In this document: positions 42,572 through 51,239 of the stretch, in pieces
Numbering within the stretch: position 1 is the first letter of the stretch
How the letters are laid out: every line of letters begins with the position of its first letter
Assembly: GCA_026225475.1 (NCBI GenBank)
Contig: JAMFSU010000113.1
Location: 62,001 to 126,000 of the forward strand
Direction of reading: 5' to 3'
DNA length: 64,000 nucleotides
Source of the DNA: Duganella sp.
Lineage (GTDB): Bacteria > Pseudomonadota > Gammaproteobacteria > Burkholderiales > Burkholderiaceae_D
Program-made: the position numbers and the translations under genes
The notes under the pieces: model-generated
Told to the model about the DNA's origin: nothing
Seen by the model: the letters and a program-made list of their open reading frames with translations, nothing else
The model's database searches: none

Positions 42572-43763
42572 CGGATGCTGGAAATTGCCTATCCCCAGCT
42601 GTCAAACGTTCAGTTCCATCAACCGCTTGCGGACGGGACCTATCGCTCGCTGTCCACTGGCAGCGCCATGCCGTTTGCAACACGCCCCTATCCCAACCGC
42701 GGCTTCGTCTTTCCAGTTACGCTTCCGGCTAACGCCGATCAGGTACTCTACCTTCGCATTTGGTCTGCCGCCACCGTCATTATCCCTGCCCAGCTGTGGG
42801 AACCACAACAGTTTGATCTTGCCGAGCGCGACGATTATGTGATTCAGGCCTGGTATTTCGGCATGGCGACGGCCATGATCTTGTTCAATTTTTTGCTGTT
42901 CATCTCACTGCGGGATGTCATTTATTTCTACTACGTCAGCTTCGCCGCTTGTATGGCGCTTGGCGTGGCCATGCAAAAGGGCCTTGCCAAGGAATTCCTC
43001 TGGCCAAACGCCGCGCAATGGTCGGACCTGACAGGTAATTTTGGTTTTTTGCCTGCGCTCCTGGCGATGCTGTTGTTCATGCGATGCATGCTGGAGACAG
43101 CAAAGGCCTTTCCTAAACTTGATCGACTGTTGAAAGCGATGGTGGCCGGCTGCGTGCTTGCTCCTGTCGCTTTGGCCATCTCGGTTCAGACTTTTACTGT
43201 GCCGGTAATTCTGTTTTTCATCACCGCCTTGCTGTTAGGATACTGCAGCGCCCTGTATTGCGCTTTCAAGCGACAGCGTAGCGCCTACTTATTCTTGGCC
43301 GCGTATTCCGTATTATTTTTGGGTTCGGTCATGAGCGCTTTGCAATACGGAGCCCTTTTACCCGCCACAAAACTTAGTCCATTCGGGATGCAGTTTGGTT
43401 CTGCCTTGGAAATGTTGCTGTTGGCCTTTGCACTGGCCGACCGTTTCGTCGTGATACGCCGCAAAGCCATACACGATGTGGAGCAGGCCAATGCCGGTCT
43501 GGAACGGCGCTTGCAGGAACGCGAAGAGGAATTGACGGAAGCGCACCATCGTCTACGCAAGATCGAGCAGCGCTCAAACGCTGAGCCAGGAGCGGCAACG
43601 TTTGATGCAAGATATGCACGACGGCCTCGGTTCTTCGCTTGTGAGTGCATTGCGGGTGGTGGAACACGGCAAGATGAATGAAGCCGAAGTCGCGCAGGTG
43701 CTCAAGGGCTGCATCGACGATCTCAAGCTGGCGATCGACTCGATGGAGCCGGTGGAAGCTGAT
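42542..43763 (+). pseudogene. 7TM-DISM sensor histidine kinase, truncated at both ends and frameshifted
   Basis: From DNPTLRMLEIAYPQL the frame reads the end of a 7TMR-DISMED2 sensory domain (FATRPYPNRGFVFPV, LRIWSAATVIIPAQLW). It continues with the seven-helix DISM membrane domain (about 42840-43430) and a coiled coil. A one-base insertion near 43574 shifts the frame; past it, LSQERQRLMQDMHDGLGSSL gives the HisKA_3 histidine box. The sequence ends at MEPVEADL, where an IS3-family element joins. The signal peptide, first part of the sensor and the ATPase domain are missing. No function is expected. Confidence 0.85.
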
Positions 43764-44594
43764 CTACGCCGCCTGTTTTAGCTCGGATAAGTGGCGATAG
43801 TAAAACTCATCGGGCGTACTGGCGTCAAGCGCACTGTGTGGTCTGCGCTTGTTGTAAAACTCCAAATAGCGCCCAATTCCGCTGCGTGCCGCACTGACGG
43901 TTTCGTAAGCGTGCAAATAAACCTCTTCATATTTGATCGATTTCCAAAGCCGCTCGACAAACACGTTGTCGCGCCAACAGCCGCGACCGTCCATGCTGAT
44001 GGCGATACCATTGTCCTTGAGCAGTTGCGTAAATTCCAGACTGGTGAATTGGCTGCCCTGATCGGTGTTAAAAATTTCTGGTGCACCGTAACGATGAATT
44101 GCTTCCTGCACAGCCTCGATGCAAAAATCCGTTGTCAGCGTGTTTGACAAGCGCCACGACAGAACGCGACGGCTGGCCCACTCCAATACTGCAAACAGGT
44201 AGACGAAGCCGCGTTTCATCGGAATGTAGGTAATGTCTGCCGCGAACACCTGATTAGGGCGCTTGATCTCCAGATTGCGCAACAGATAGGGATAAACTGG
44301 ATGCGCCGGGTGACGGCGGCTGGTATTCGGTTTTTTGTACAGCGCTGCTATGCCCATTTTCTTCATCAGCGTGGCAACATGCTTGCGACCGATCTGATGA
44401 CCCTCCCGCTTGAGCATGTCGCGCAGCATCCGGCTACCGGCGAACGGAAGCTCCATATGCAGCTCGTCGATACGTCGCATCAGCACCAGATCCCCTTGAC
44501 TGACTTCTTGAGGCTGATAGTAGGCCGTTGATCTTGCCAGTGACAACACTTGGCATTGCCGTGCCACCGGCAGATCGTGAGTTCGGTCGATCAT
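43764..44594 (-). CDS. IS3-family transposase OrfB (DDE)
   Basis: A 276-residue transposase with an HTH_21-like N-terminal part (GSRMLRDMLKREGHQIGRKHV) and an integrase core with the DDE residues in FAADITYIPM, FNTDQGSQFTS and FVERLWKSIKYEE. The stop at 43764-43766 lies exactly at the junction with the kinase pseudogene, so the last codons may be close to, or altered by, the junction. It overlaps OrfA by four bases, and a run of seven A (minus strand, 44594-44600) precedes its ATG, the usual site for programmed -1 frameshifting. Confidence 0.93.
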   Translation of the reverse strand: MIDRTHDLPVARQCQVLSLARSTAYYQPQEVSQGDLVLMRRIDELHMELPFAGSRMLRDMLKREGHQIGRKHVATLMKKMGIAALYKKPNTSRRHPAHPVYPYLLRNLEIKRPNQVFAADITYIPMKRGFVYLFAVLEWASRRVLSWRLSNTLTTDFCIEAVQEAIHRYGAPEIFNTDQGSQFTSLEFTQLLKDNGIAISMDGRGCWRDNVFVERLWKSIKYEEVYLHAYETVSAARSGIGRYLEFYNKRRPHSALDASTPDEFYYRHLSELKQAA

Positions 44595-44902
44595 TTTTTT
44601 GCGCTCAGCAATCCCGCCTTGGTGAGCGCGCCGTTTAAAAAATCATTCTCCAGTGCCAACTGGCCAATCTTCGCATGCAAGGTCTTGATGTCTGGCTCAT
44701 TGTCAGGTTTGACAGCACTTGTGCTGCCATCAAACACGTCGGCAGCGCGTTCCAGCAATTGCCGTTTCCATTCCGTCACCTGATTTGGATGGACTTCGTA
44801 TTGTTGGGCGATTTCCGTCAACGTCTTATCCCCACGTAGCGCCGCTTGCGCCACTTTGGCTTTGAAGTTCCCGGGGTGGTTTCTTCTCGTTTTTTTGGTC
44901 AT
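44591..44902 (-). CDS. IS3-family transposase OrfA
   Basis: A 103-residue DNA-binding OrfA: HPGNFKAKVAQAALRGDKTLTE followed by IAQQYEVHPNQVTEWKRQLL forms the HTH, and a leucine-rich coiled coil (IGQLALENDFLNGALTKAGL) follows. It ends SAKK and stop within A7 (GCAAAAAAATGA); a -1 slip on the A run would join it to OrfB to make the active OrfAB fusion, as known for this family. Confidence 0.92.
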   Translation of the reverse strand: MTKKTRRNHPGNFKAKVAQAALRGDKTLTEIAQQYEVHPNQVTEWKRQLLERAADVFDGSTSAVKPDNEPDIKTLHAKIGQLALENDFLNGALTKAGLLSAKK

Positions 44903-45082
44903 GCCATTGCTCCTGTCGTCGGCCTTTCAGCCAAACTTGTGAAGCAAAGCGATCACTTAACCAACTGTCCGAATTTCCGGGGCCACCTCTGGCATCGCAG
45001 TTCAAGGCAATAAGGGAGCTTGTTAGTGCGCACATTTTATTATAATAAAATTACTCTAATATTTATTTTTAATGATAATATA

Positions 45083-46054
45083 ATGGGCGTGATGAAATAC
45101 AAAAAATGTCCATCTGAATCATCAATTAGCTCATCAAAACGTGCAGACATCACAGCAAATAATTTCTTGTTAGGTAAATCCACGCGCTTATTGCTGTTGT
45201 TGCCTAACCGTGTTCGCTTTTATCTACAAGCGTTGCTCGAAGACTCAGACCCATCTGTTTCGGAAGAATTTATGCCGATGGTTATAGATCGGTTCGATGG
45301 CTTGATGTCCACATCTGCAGATGGAAAGCCGTTCATTTACTCCAATGGCCAATCGGCCTATTTGCATTTCAATATGTTATCGATACATAGTGAAATGGAC
45401 ATGCAAGCACCATTTCGCCTGGCACTCGGCTATACACAAACGATGATGGGTTTTCTATTTTTTCATCAAAATCCGGTGTCAATTGCGATGATCGGGCTGG
45501 GTGGTGGTTCTTTACCAAAGTACTGTCATCTACATCTTCCCAACTCGTCGATTGTGGTGCTCGAAAATAATAGCGACGTAATCGCTTTGCGCGACCATTT
45601 TCTGATTTCGCAGGATGATGACCGTCTATCGATTCAATGCGTGGACGGTGCTGATTTCGTCAAAATACACAAGGAAAAATACGACGTTTTGATCGTCGAC
45701 GGTTTTGACCGTGTGGGTCAACCGCCTCAATTGTGTAGCCAGGAGTTTTACGACAACGCATATCAGATGCTTGATGACGGAGGCATTATGGTCGTCAATT
45801 TGATTGATATTGATTATGTCGGTCAGGTGTATGTGGATCGTATCCGGCATAGTTTCGACAATGCCATCATTGTCATTCCTGCTTTTGATTCTGTGAATAG
45901 AGTTGTTTTCGCCTGTAAGGGAACCGCTCTTCAAACATCTAATAAGACGCTTATTAGACGTTTAAAAGAAATCGCTGGTGAGCATACGGTTGATCTATGC
46001 CAGGTACTACAAAGCATCTTGCAGCAACGTCAGCTCGAGTCGGTGATGCGTTAA
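45083..46054 (+). CDS. Spermidine-synthase-like protein, copy 1
   Basis: A SAM-fold protein related to polyamine aminopropyltransferases (323 residues from this start). The nucleotide loop reads MIGLGGGSLPKYC, the acidic strand end VVLENNSDVIALRDHF, and the active-site-like strand VLIVDGFDRVGQPP. The classical catalytic motif D-S-S/T-D is not kept, so it may not make spermidine. This copy has an N-terminal extension of about 80 residues absent from its two paralogs. The start is uncertain (45083 or 45092; the open frame begins at 45020). It is followed by a cysteine-cluster gene. Confidence 0.8.
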   Translation: MGVMKYKKCPSESSISSSKRADITANNFLLGKSTRLLLLLPNRVRFYLQALLEDSDPSVSEEFMPMVIDRFDGLMSTSADGKPFIYSNGQSAYLHFNMLSIHSEMDMQAPFRLALGYTQTMMGFLFFHQNPVSIAMIGLGGGSLPKYCHLHLPNSSIVVLENNSDVIALRDHFLISQDDDRLSIQCVDGADFVKIHKEKYDVLIVDGFDRVGQPPQLCSQEFYDNAYQMLDDGGIMVVNLIDIDYVGQVYVDRIRHSFDNAIIVIPAFDSVNRVVFACKGTALQTSNKTLIRRLKEIAGEHTVDLCQVLQSILQQRQLESVMR

Positions 46055-46190
46055 AGCCCAATGAAGAATTATAAGTCGCCTAGTTGCGATGAAGAACTCT
46101 TCTAGATTCGGCTGCACCAACGGCACGCAGATATTTTCATGGGTCTGAGATTAGGTCTTTGTAATCACTCCAACCACAGCGAAAGAATTC

Positions 46191-46544
46191 ATGACAACGA
46201 ACATCCAAAAAATAAAATTCTTTCGCCGCAATAGTCCTACTTTTGTTTGTAAGCCTGGATGCCATGATTGCTGCGGCCCCGTGACGACCTCGCCAGAAGA
46301 AATATCGTGGCTGCCGGTTAAAACAACGAAGGAACACGATGTGGCATTGGAAAAGCTGAGTTGCCCTTATCTGGAAAAAGATGGTTGTCAAGTCTATGAT
46401 GACCGCCCACTTATTTGCCGCCTGTTTGGTACGACACCCTCATTGGCGTGTCCTAATGGTTATAAACCAGAAGTAATGATTGCACCTAGCGTCGAAAAAA
46501 AGCTCCACGAGTTTCTTTCAGCGACACGTCAAGTGCTCGTCTGA
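46191..46544 (+). CDS. YkgJ-type cysteine-cluster protein
   Basis: A 117-residue protein with the YkgJ-family signature: CKPGCHDCCGPV near the N terminus, then CPYLEKDGCQVYDDRPLICRLFG, and a final cysteine in LACPNGY. The seven to eight cysteines are taken to bind a zinc ion or Fe-S cluster in this family, whose function is unknown. It lies between two spermidine-synthase-like genes, 34 bp before the second, which suggests shared transcription. Upstream GAAAG may serve as ribosome-binding site. Confidence 0.85.
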   Translation: MTTNIQKIKFFRRNSPTFVCKPGCHDCCGPVTTSPEEISWLPVKTTKEHDVALEKLSCPYLEKDGCQVYDDRPLICRLFGTTPSLACPNGYKPEVMIAPSVEKKLHEFLSATRQVLV

Positions 46545-46577
46545 TTTATACATTGCATAACATATCCCCAGTTACCG

Positions 46578-47483
46578 TTGAAGAAGATGAAACATACATT
46601 ACTGAAGAGCTTCCAGAGCAAAGCTAGTGCATTTGAGGAGGTCTATTTGGCTAGTAAAGGAAAGCCATTTTTTTTTGACAGTGACGATATGCGTACACTG
46701 CATTTTGATGCTCGATTTATTCAAAGTGCCATGCGCCTAAGTGCCCCCTATGAGCTTTTGCTGAGTTACACACGCGGCATGATGGCTTTCTTGCTGTTCA
46801 ATCCCCAGCCAGAGTCGATATTGATGATCGGTTTGGGGGGCGGCTCTTTGGCTAAATATTGCTATCGCATACTTCCAGATACGAACATCACGGTGTTGGA
46901 AGTTGACGAAGATGTGATCGCATTGCGCGAGAGCTTTGCAATCCCTCCCGACAGTGAACGTTTTGTGGTGTTGCACACAGATGCGAAAGACTACATTGCA
47001 ACAATGGAAGCGAAGGTGGACGTCATTTTGCACGATGGTTTCGACGCAGATGGTCTGGTGCCAGCATTAAACACTACTTCTTTTTACAATTCCTGTCGTG
47101 CAGCATTGTGTGAAAATGGCATCCTCGTCTCCAATTTGTGGGGCGACGCCGAAGATTTTGTCCCATCGATGGAACGACTCTGGTCAGCTTTTGACTCGCG
47201 GCTCTGGTGGAGTGGTGCAACTGCCAGCTTAAATCGCGTCGTGTGCGCATTAAACGGCGACCAAGATGTAGTCGCCTCGCATCTGCAGAAGCAAGCCGTA
47301 ATATTGGACCTTCTCTACGAGTTGGGGTTCGAGAGGGGGGGGGCGAACGTTTCCAAACAGGACAAGATAAGACAAATGCGGAATTCAATGCCATGTGGGA
47401 GATGTCCCCCTTCAGTGCACTCATGCCGATCGAAAATGGTAACAAAAAAAGATATTGAGGTAATGTGGGCATCAATTCCGTAG
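46578..47483 (+). CDS. Spermidine-synthase-like protein, copy 2, with nine-G tract
   Basis: Same fold as the first copy: MIGLGGGSLAKYC, VLEVDEDVIALRESF and VDVILHDGFDADGL. There is no aminopropyltransferase D-S-T-D motif. The first 250 residues align well with copy 3. At 47335-47343 a run of nine G changes the reading: the present frame gives a 301-residue protein with a cysteine-rich tail (CGRCPPSVHSC). Adding one G or removing two gives an alternative tail ending ENGNKKRY with its stop at 47456-47458. The true C terminus is thus uncertain and could vary by slippage. Confidence 0.75.
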   Translation: MKKMKHTLLKSFQSKASAFEEVYLASKGKPFFFDSDDMRTLHFDARFIQSAMRLSAPYELLLSYTRGMMAFLLFNPQPESILMIGLGGGSLAKYCYRILPDTNITVLEVDEDVIALRESFAIPPDSERFVVLHTDAKDYIATMEAKVDVILHDGFDADGLVPALNTTSFYNSCRAALCENGILVSNLWGDAEDFVPSMERLWSAFDSRLWWSGATASLNRVVCALNGDQDVVASHLQKQAVILDLLYELGFERGGANVSKQDKIRQMRNSMPCGRCPPSVHSCRSKMVTKKDIEVMWASIP

Positions 47484-47584
47484 CGGAATGATGCTGTAAG
47501 TCATTAGAGGCACAACTGATCAAATTTTTCTGATTTTTATTAGAATCTGATTATAATAATTCTTACTCACATCAAGGAATTCTC

Positions 47585-47785
47585 ATGGAAAATAAAACCG
47601 CCCGGCTGACAGTGCTTGTCGACCCGATTAAGAAAAAAGCATTTGAAGAGCTATGCTTCAGTCAAGATTTAACCCCATCCCAAGTCATTCGACAATTGAT
47701 GCGCGATTACATGGAGCGTTTTGGAATTGAGTATAGTACCAAGAGCAATGTAGGCGGGAAAAGCGAGGCGCATAGCCAAGTATAA
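47585..47785 (+). CDS. Ribbon-helix-helix (CopG/Arc-type) small regulator
   Basis: A 66-residue protein that opens TARLTVLVDPIKKKAFEELCFSQDLTPSQVIRQLMRDYME: a beta strand followed by two helices with the G/D-LTPSQVIRQL turn, the ribbon-helix-helix DNA-binding fold. A short polar tail follows. AAGGAA is upstream. Such proteins act as dimers, often as antitoxins or plasmid copy regulators; no toxin gene is adjacent, so its target is unknown. It lies between copies 2 and 3 of the spermidine-synthase-like genes. Confidence 0.75.
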   Translation: MENKTARLTVLVDPIKKKAFEELCFSQDLTPSQVIRQLMRDYMERFGIEYSTKSNVGGKSEAHSQV

Positions 47786-47816
47786 GGTGTTCAGAACTCC
47801 GAATTCTTGGCTTGAA

Positions 47817-48165
47817 TTAGAAGCGCTTCCACAATAACTTCGCTTGGACTACTGAGTCGTCCATTACCGGCACCGAGGCTAGGATAACCAGAACAATTGC
47901 CAGTGGAATCGTCGAGGTGAAGCCAATATACTTGAATCCGATTGCGCCGGAAAGTCCGCCAAGAATAAACATACAGAGCGAGAACAATAAAATCTTCAGT
48001 CGCGCTCGATGCGCAAATACCATGGGTCGAGAAATATCATCACGGTCCACGGTCCACGTTCCAGTAGAACAATTTTCCCAACTCAATGCCAATATCCCTG
48101 ACGAGGCCGGTGACATGCGTCGTATGGATTTCGGCGTTCGAGATGTTGGTGTTAACTGTTGATAA
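47817..48165 (-). pseudogene. YoaK/DUF1275 membrane protein, 3' fragment with a 7-bp duplication
   Basis: The minus strand reads TNISNAEIHTTHVTGLVRDI, IGIELGKLFYWNVDR, then a frameshift, then DDISRPMVFAHRARLKILLF and GGLSGAIGFKYIGFTSTIPL: the conserved C-terminal half of a YoaK/DUF1275 protein. The frameshift is exactly explained by a tandem duplication of GGTCCAC (48044-48050, 48051-48057); removing one copy restores NVDRDDISRP. The N-terminal half is absent. It lies antisense between two expressed-looking genes. Confidence 0.8.
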
Positions 48166-48199
48166 CAGTTCGTTTAAAAAATGATATTCAATTCAATAC

Positions 48200-49015
48200 A
48201 TGTCTCGTCGTCCGATTGAAAGTAAGCTAGAACAAGCACTGATCGCCAGTGACGGAAAGCCGTTTTGCTTGGATGACGGTGGTTATCGTTATTTGTTCTT
48301 GGATGAACGACTCATGCAAAGCATGATGTCGATCGAAGACCCCGTACAGCTGTTATTTGGCTATACGCGAGCAATGATGTCTATCCTGCTTTTTAAGCAG
48401 GCACCGAACCATATCTTGATGGTCGGGCTGGGCGGTGGTTCGATGGCGAAATACTGCTATGAATATCTACCTGCGACACGCATCACGGTTCTTGAAGTTG
48501 CTCAAGATGTGATTGCACTACGGGATAAGTTTTTCATACCAGAGGACAGTGATCGTTTCAAGATCATTCATACTGAAGCCGCATCCTATCTGGCACAAGC
48601 TGAGTGCGATGTCGATGTTCTCATGGTCGACGGATTTAACGCCGACGGAGCCTCACCAGAACTTCATACTTCTGATTTCTATGTGTCGTGCTATGACGCC
48701 TTGAAGCCGGATGGTATTTTAGTGACCAACTTTTGGAGTGAGGCACCTGACCTCAATATCTTGGTTAGCAGACTGCATCTGCAATTCGACTATCAAGTCT
48801 GGCACCTTCGATCACCTGACAGTCATAATTTCGTCTATTTTTCAGCGAAAATTATCGGAAAGACGGCACTACATTCTGGTTTCCTAAAAAAAGCAAAACA
48901 GCTCGAAGATCGATTTAAATTGGGGTTGCCCGACATGGCAGCACAATTGCATCGCACCACAGAAGATGGTTCTGGGATCTATCGTCAACGATCTCATCAA
49001 TCACAGGACGAATGA
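48200..49015 (+). CDS. Spermidine-synthase-like protein, copy 3
   Basis: A 271-residue SAM-fold protein, most similar in layout to copy 2: GKPFCLDDGGYRYLFLDERLMQS, MVGLGGGSMAKYC, VLEVAQDVIALRDKF, VDVLMVDGFNADGA, and a C-terminal helix FKLGLPDMAAQL. Again the catalytic aspartates of true spermidine synthase are replaced. It starts MSRRPIESKL. It is separated from copy 2 by the ribbon-helix-helix gene and the YoaK remnant, so the cluster probably arose by local duplication and was then disturbed. The substrate is unknown. Confidence 0.82.
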   Translation: MSRRPIESKLEQALIASDGKPFCLDDGGYRYLFLDERLMQSMMSIEDPVQLLFGYTRAMMSILLFKQAPNHILMVGLGGGSMAKYCYEYLPATRITVLEVAQDVIALRDKFFIPEDSDRFKIIHTEAASYLAQAECDVDVLMVDGFNADGASPELHTSDFYVSCYDALKPDGILVTNFWSEAPDLNILVSRLHLQFDYQVWHLRSPDSHNFVYFSAKIIGKTALHSGFLKKAKQLEDRFKLGLPDMAAQLHRTTEDGSGIYRQRSHQSQDE

Positions 49016-49121
49016 GTTTCATCGTAAAAGCTACTGGCGGCAGGAGTGATCAACACGCTGCGATTGTCCAAGGCACGCATAGTGACTACGGAGCGTATTG
49101 GCTCGATGTCAGTACCGGCAA

Positions 49122-49718
49122 TCAGTCAAAGAACGACAGTACTGGGTAGAAAAAGCGAATTTGGGATTGAACTGAATCGCCCAATTCCTTGGACGCTGTC
49201 GAACGTCGGCATAGGACAGAATAGATATCTTGAATTGTTAAGGTGATTTCTGCCAGGGCGGAGCGAATTTCAGGTAGGACTTGCGAGATTGCGGAGCGGC
49301 TTTGCATTAAACCGTTTGAAGTCGCCGCACGACAACAACGCTCTAGAGCGAAGCGGCAAGGCTCCACCAATTGGTCGCGTCGTTCAAGCTGGATGAGTAG
49401 TTGCGAGTCGGTGGCGCGCTCGATGCAATGCGACAATGGCGTTCCCGTCCCAGTTTTTATTTTGCTAATCGCGATATCGTCAATGGTTTTCGCTTCCATC
49501 GATCTGTCGACTTCTCGACCCGCGGCTATGCTGGGGGGGGCGATAGTCTAGGAATTCGAAGGGTATGTTTTGCTTGAGGTAACGCTGACATGCGCTCGCG
49601 ACGCGATCGCAGAGTCCTGTATTTTCTTAATTCGCTCCAGCTGCTTAAAAAAGAGGTGAGTTGCTGTTAGAAATTCATAAAGCATCCCCTTTTCCTGCGA
49701 GTGTTCATTTTTCAACAT
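49122..49718 (-). pseudogene. Degenerate gene of unknown family with poly-G frameshift
   Basis: Three minus-strand frame segments join into one protein-like reading: MLKNEHSQEKGMLYEFL (from 49718), then ACQRYLKQNIPFEFLDYRPP, then SIAAGREVDRSMEAKTIDDI to the stop at 49122-49124. The second junction is a run of eight G on the plus strand (49533-49540): seven or ten would keep the frame. The first is near AAGAAAATAC. The last segment alone is an open frame of 125 residues (start 49499). I do not recognise the family. It may be a recent pseudogene or a slippage-controlled gene. Confidence 0.4.
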
Positions 49719-49749
49719 CTGAATATCTCTTCGCTAACATCGACATGTG

Positions 49750-49900
49750 ATGGCGCTTCGCCAAGAGTCAGAACGCAAGCAAATCACGACAACGCGACTG
49801 CATGAGAATATCGCAGCGCTCAAGGCGCAGATGCGAGAGCTTGAAGACATCCAATTAAAACTCCAGCAGACTCCGGATCAACAAATCTCCCAAACCGATA
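49750..49900 (+). other. Truncated coiled-coil reading frame
   Basis: From ATG 49750, MALRQESERKQITTTRLHEN followed by IAALKAQMRELEDIQLKLQQ is a convincing coiled-coil start. After about residue 50 it runs into the antisense of the MFS gene and loses character. It looks like the 5' end of a gene cut off at about 49,890-49,900, the same point where the MFS gene is cut. Confidence 0.35.
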
Positions 49901-50906
49901 GTTGCAACAGACTGCTGGTTGCGTTGGTGAAGGTCAGCGCCGACACACCGATGATGACGAGCGTGACGCCGAACATCCATGCGACAGGCGTGAACATTGC
50001 CAAGACAAAGCCGCCGCCGAACAGGCCCGCGCCGAGCCACAACAGTCCGAAATGCGGGCGCTCGCGACCAGCGGCCAGCAGCGCGCCAAGCACTGTGCCA
50101 ACGGCCATGGTACCGGTCAGTGCGCCGTACTGGCTGGCATCGCCGTGAAATACCTTGATCGACATGGTTGAGATGAAAATCGGGAAATTCAAGCCGAAGG
50201 TGCCGATCAGGCACAGCATCCACATGATCGCTTTCAAGTCGGGATGCGACCACACATAGCGAAACCCTTTCGCCAGATTACCACGGCCACGTTCGAAACG
50301 CATGCTCTGGTGCAACTCCTGTCGACGCAGAAACCGCAACGAGGCGAGCACTGCCGCAAATGAAGCCGCGTTGGACAAGAATGCCCAGCCGCAGCCGACT
50401 GCCGCGATCACCAGATCCACTATTGCCGGACCCAGCATGCAAGCGATATTGAAAGACATCGAATTGAGCGCCACCGCATTGGCGAGATCCTTTTCTCCAA
50501 CCAGGTCAGAGACGAAGGTCTGGCGCGCAGGGGCATCCATCGCTGAAACACAGCCGGATAGGAAGGTCAGCAGATAGACCTGCCATGAGCGGATTACTCC
50601 TGCAACGCTCAATAACCCCAATGCAAGAGACAGTATGCACATGGCGAGCTGCGTTGCGATCAGCAGTTTGCACCGGTCAAAACGATCGGCTGCATAACCG
50701 CTCCATGGCAGCAACAACTGTGGCCCGAACTGCAGGCCCATGACGACGCCGAGAGCAGTAGCGCTGTGCTGCGTGAGTTGTGTCAGCACCAACCAATCCT
50801 GTGCAGTGCGTTGCATCCAGGTGCCAACGTTGGACACCAACGCACCCATCGACCAGACGCGAAAGTTGAATAGCCGCAGCGAACGGAAAGTGGCGAACGC
50901 CATCAC
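49878..50906 (-). pseudogene. MFS transporter, C-terminally truncated
   Basis: An EntS/MFS_3-type major facilitator (342 residues here, about 400 or more normally). Ten or so membrane segments are seen; FRVWSMGALVSNVGTWMQRTAQDWLV at the N terminus and MDAPARQTFVSDLVGEKDLANAVALNS in the central loop are typical. Reading ends at NATSSLLQLSVWEIC, where the family continues with a PxxRGRVMxxY loop and two more helices. The truncation coincides with the broken coiled-coil frame on the other strand, so a rearrangement joined here. It is the last gene of the MarR-led operon; the start is GTG 50906 or ATG 50903. Confidence 0.75.
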
Positions 50907-51239
50907 TCAGGAACCGGACAGATTGCCACCATGAAAACGTCCGAACAAATGCGCCGCCAACCATCCCATGAGCAGAAATCCCAATCCTGCGGACAACGCC
51001 TGATCGACCACACGCAGATCAAAGTTACCGACCTTGACCAGCAATAGGTAAGCAATAACCAGATTGGAAAAACCCCAAAGCACATTCACTTTGGCAGAGG
51101 AAAGCCCTACACCGGACGGCTTGGCAAAGGGGCTCTGAAAGACTCGCCCCATCGTGCCGCTGACAAAATGGGGGATCGCGTTGGAGAGAAACGCAGCCCC
51201 GAAGAAATACGTCAAATCATTTGACCACGCCATGCTCAC
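50907..51239 (-). CDS. Small membrane protein of the MarR operon
   Basis: A 110-residue protein with about three membrane segments (LTYFFGAAFLSNAIPHFV, VNVLWGFSNLVIAYLLLV and VVDQALSAGLGFLLMGWLA). No family is recognised. Its start overlaps the stop of the isochorismatase gene by four bases and its stop abuts the start of the truncated MFS gene, so the three are one transcript. A transport-accessory role is possible but not shown. Confidence 0.6.
   Translation of the reverse strand: MSMAWSNDLTYFFGAAFLSNAIPHFVSGTMGRVFQSPFAKPSGVGLSSAKVNVLWGFSNLVIAYLLLVKVGNFDLRVVDQALSAGLGFLLMGWLAAHLFGRFHGGNLSGS

Larger units (their letters stand above)
43764..44985 (-). mobile_element. IS3-family insertion sequence, left end missing
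   Basis: It contains OrfA and OrfB and a right-hand terminal repeat (TGGCCCCGGAAATTCGGACAG read on the minus strand, outer end at 44985). No matching repeat is seen on the left, where OrfB's stop touches kinase coding sequence. No target-site duplication is seen. It is therefore probably immobile. Confidence 0.75.

Noticed and set aside
15200..50000. Search for a second copy of the tRNA-Thr 3' end as attR
   Set aside because: No convincing repeat of the CCTGCAGCCAGCACCA end was seen; the island's far border remains unplaced.
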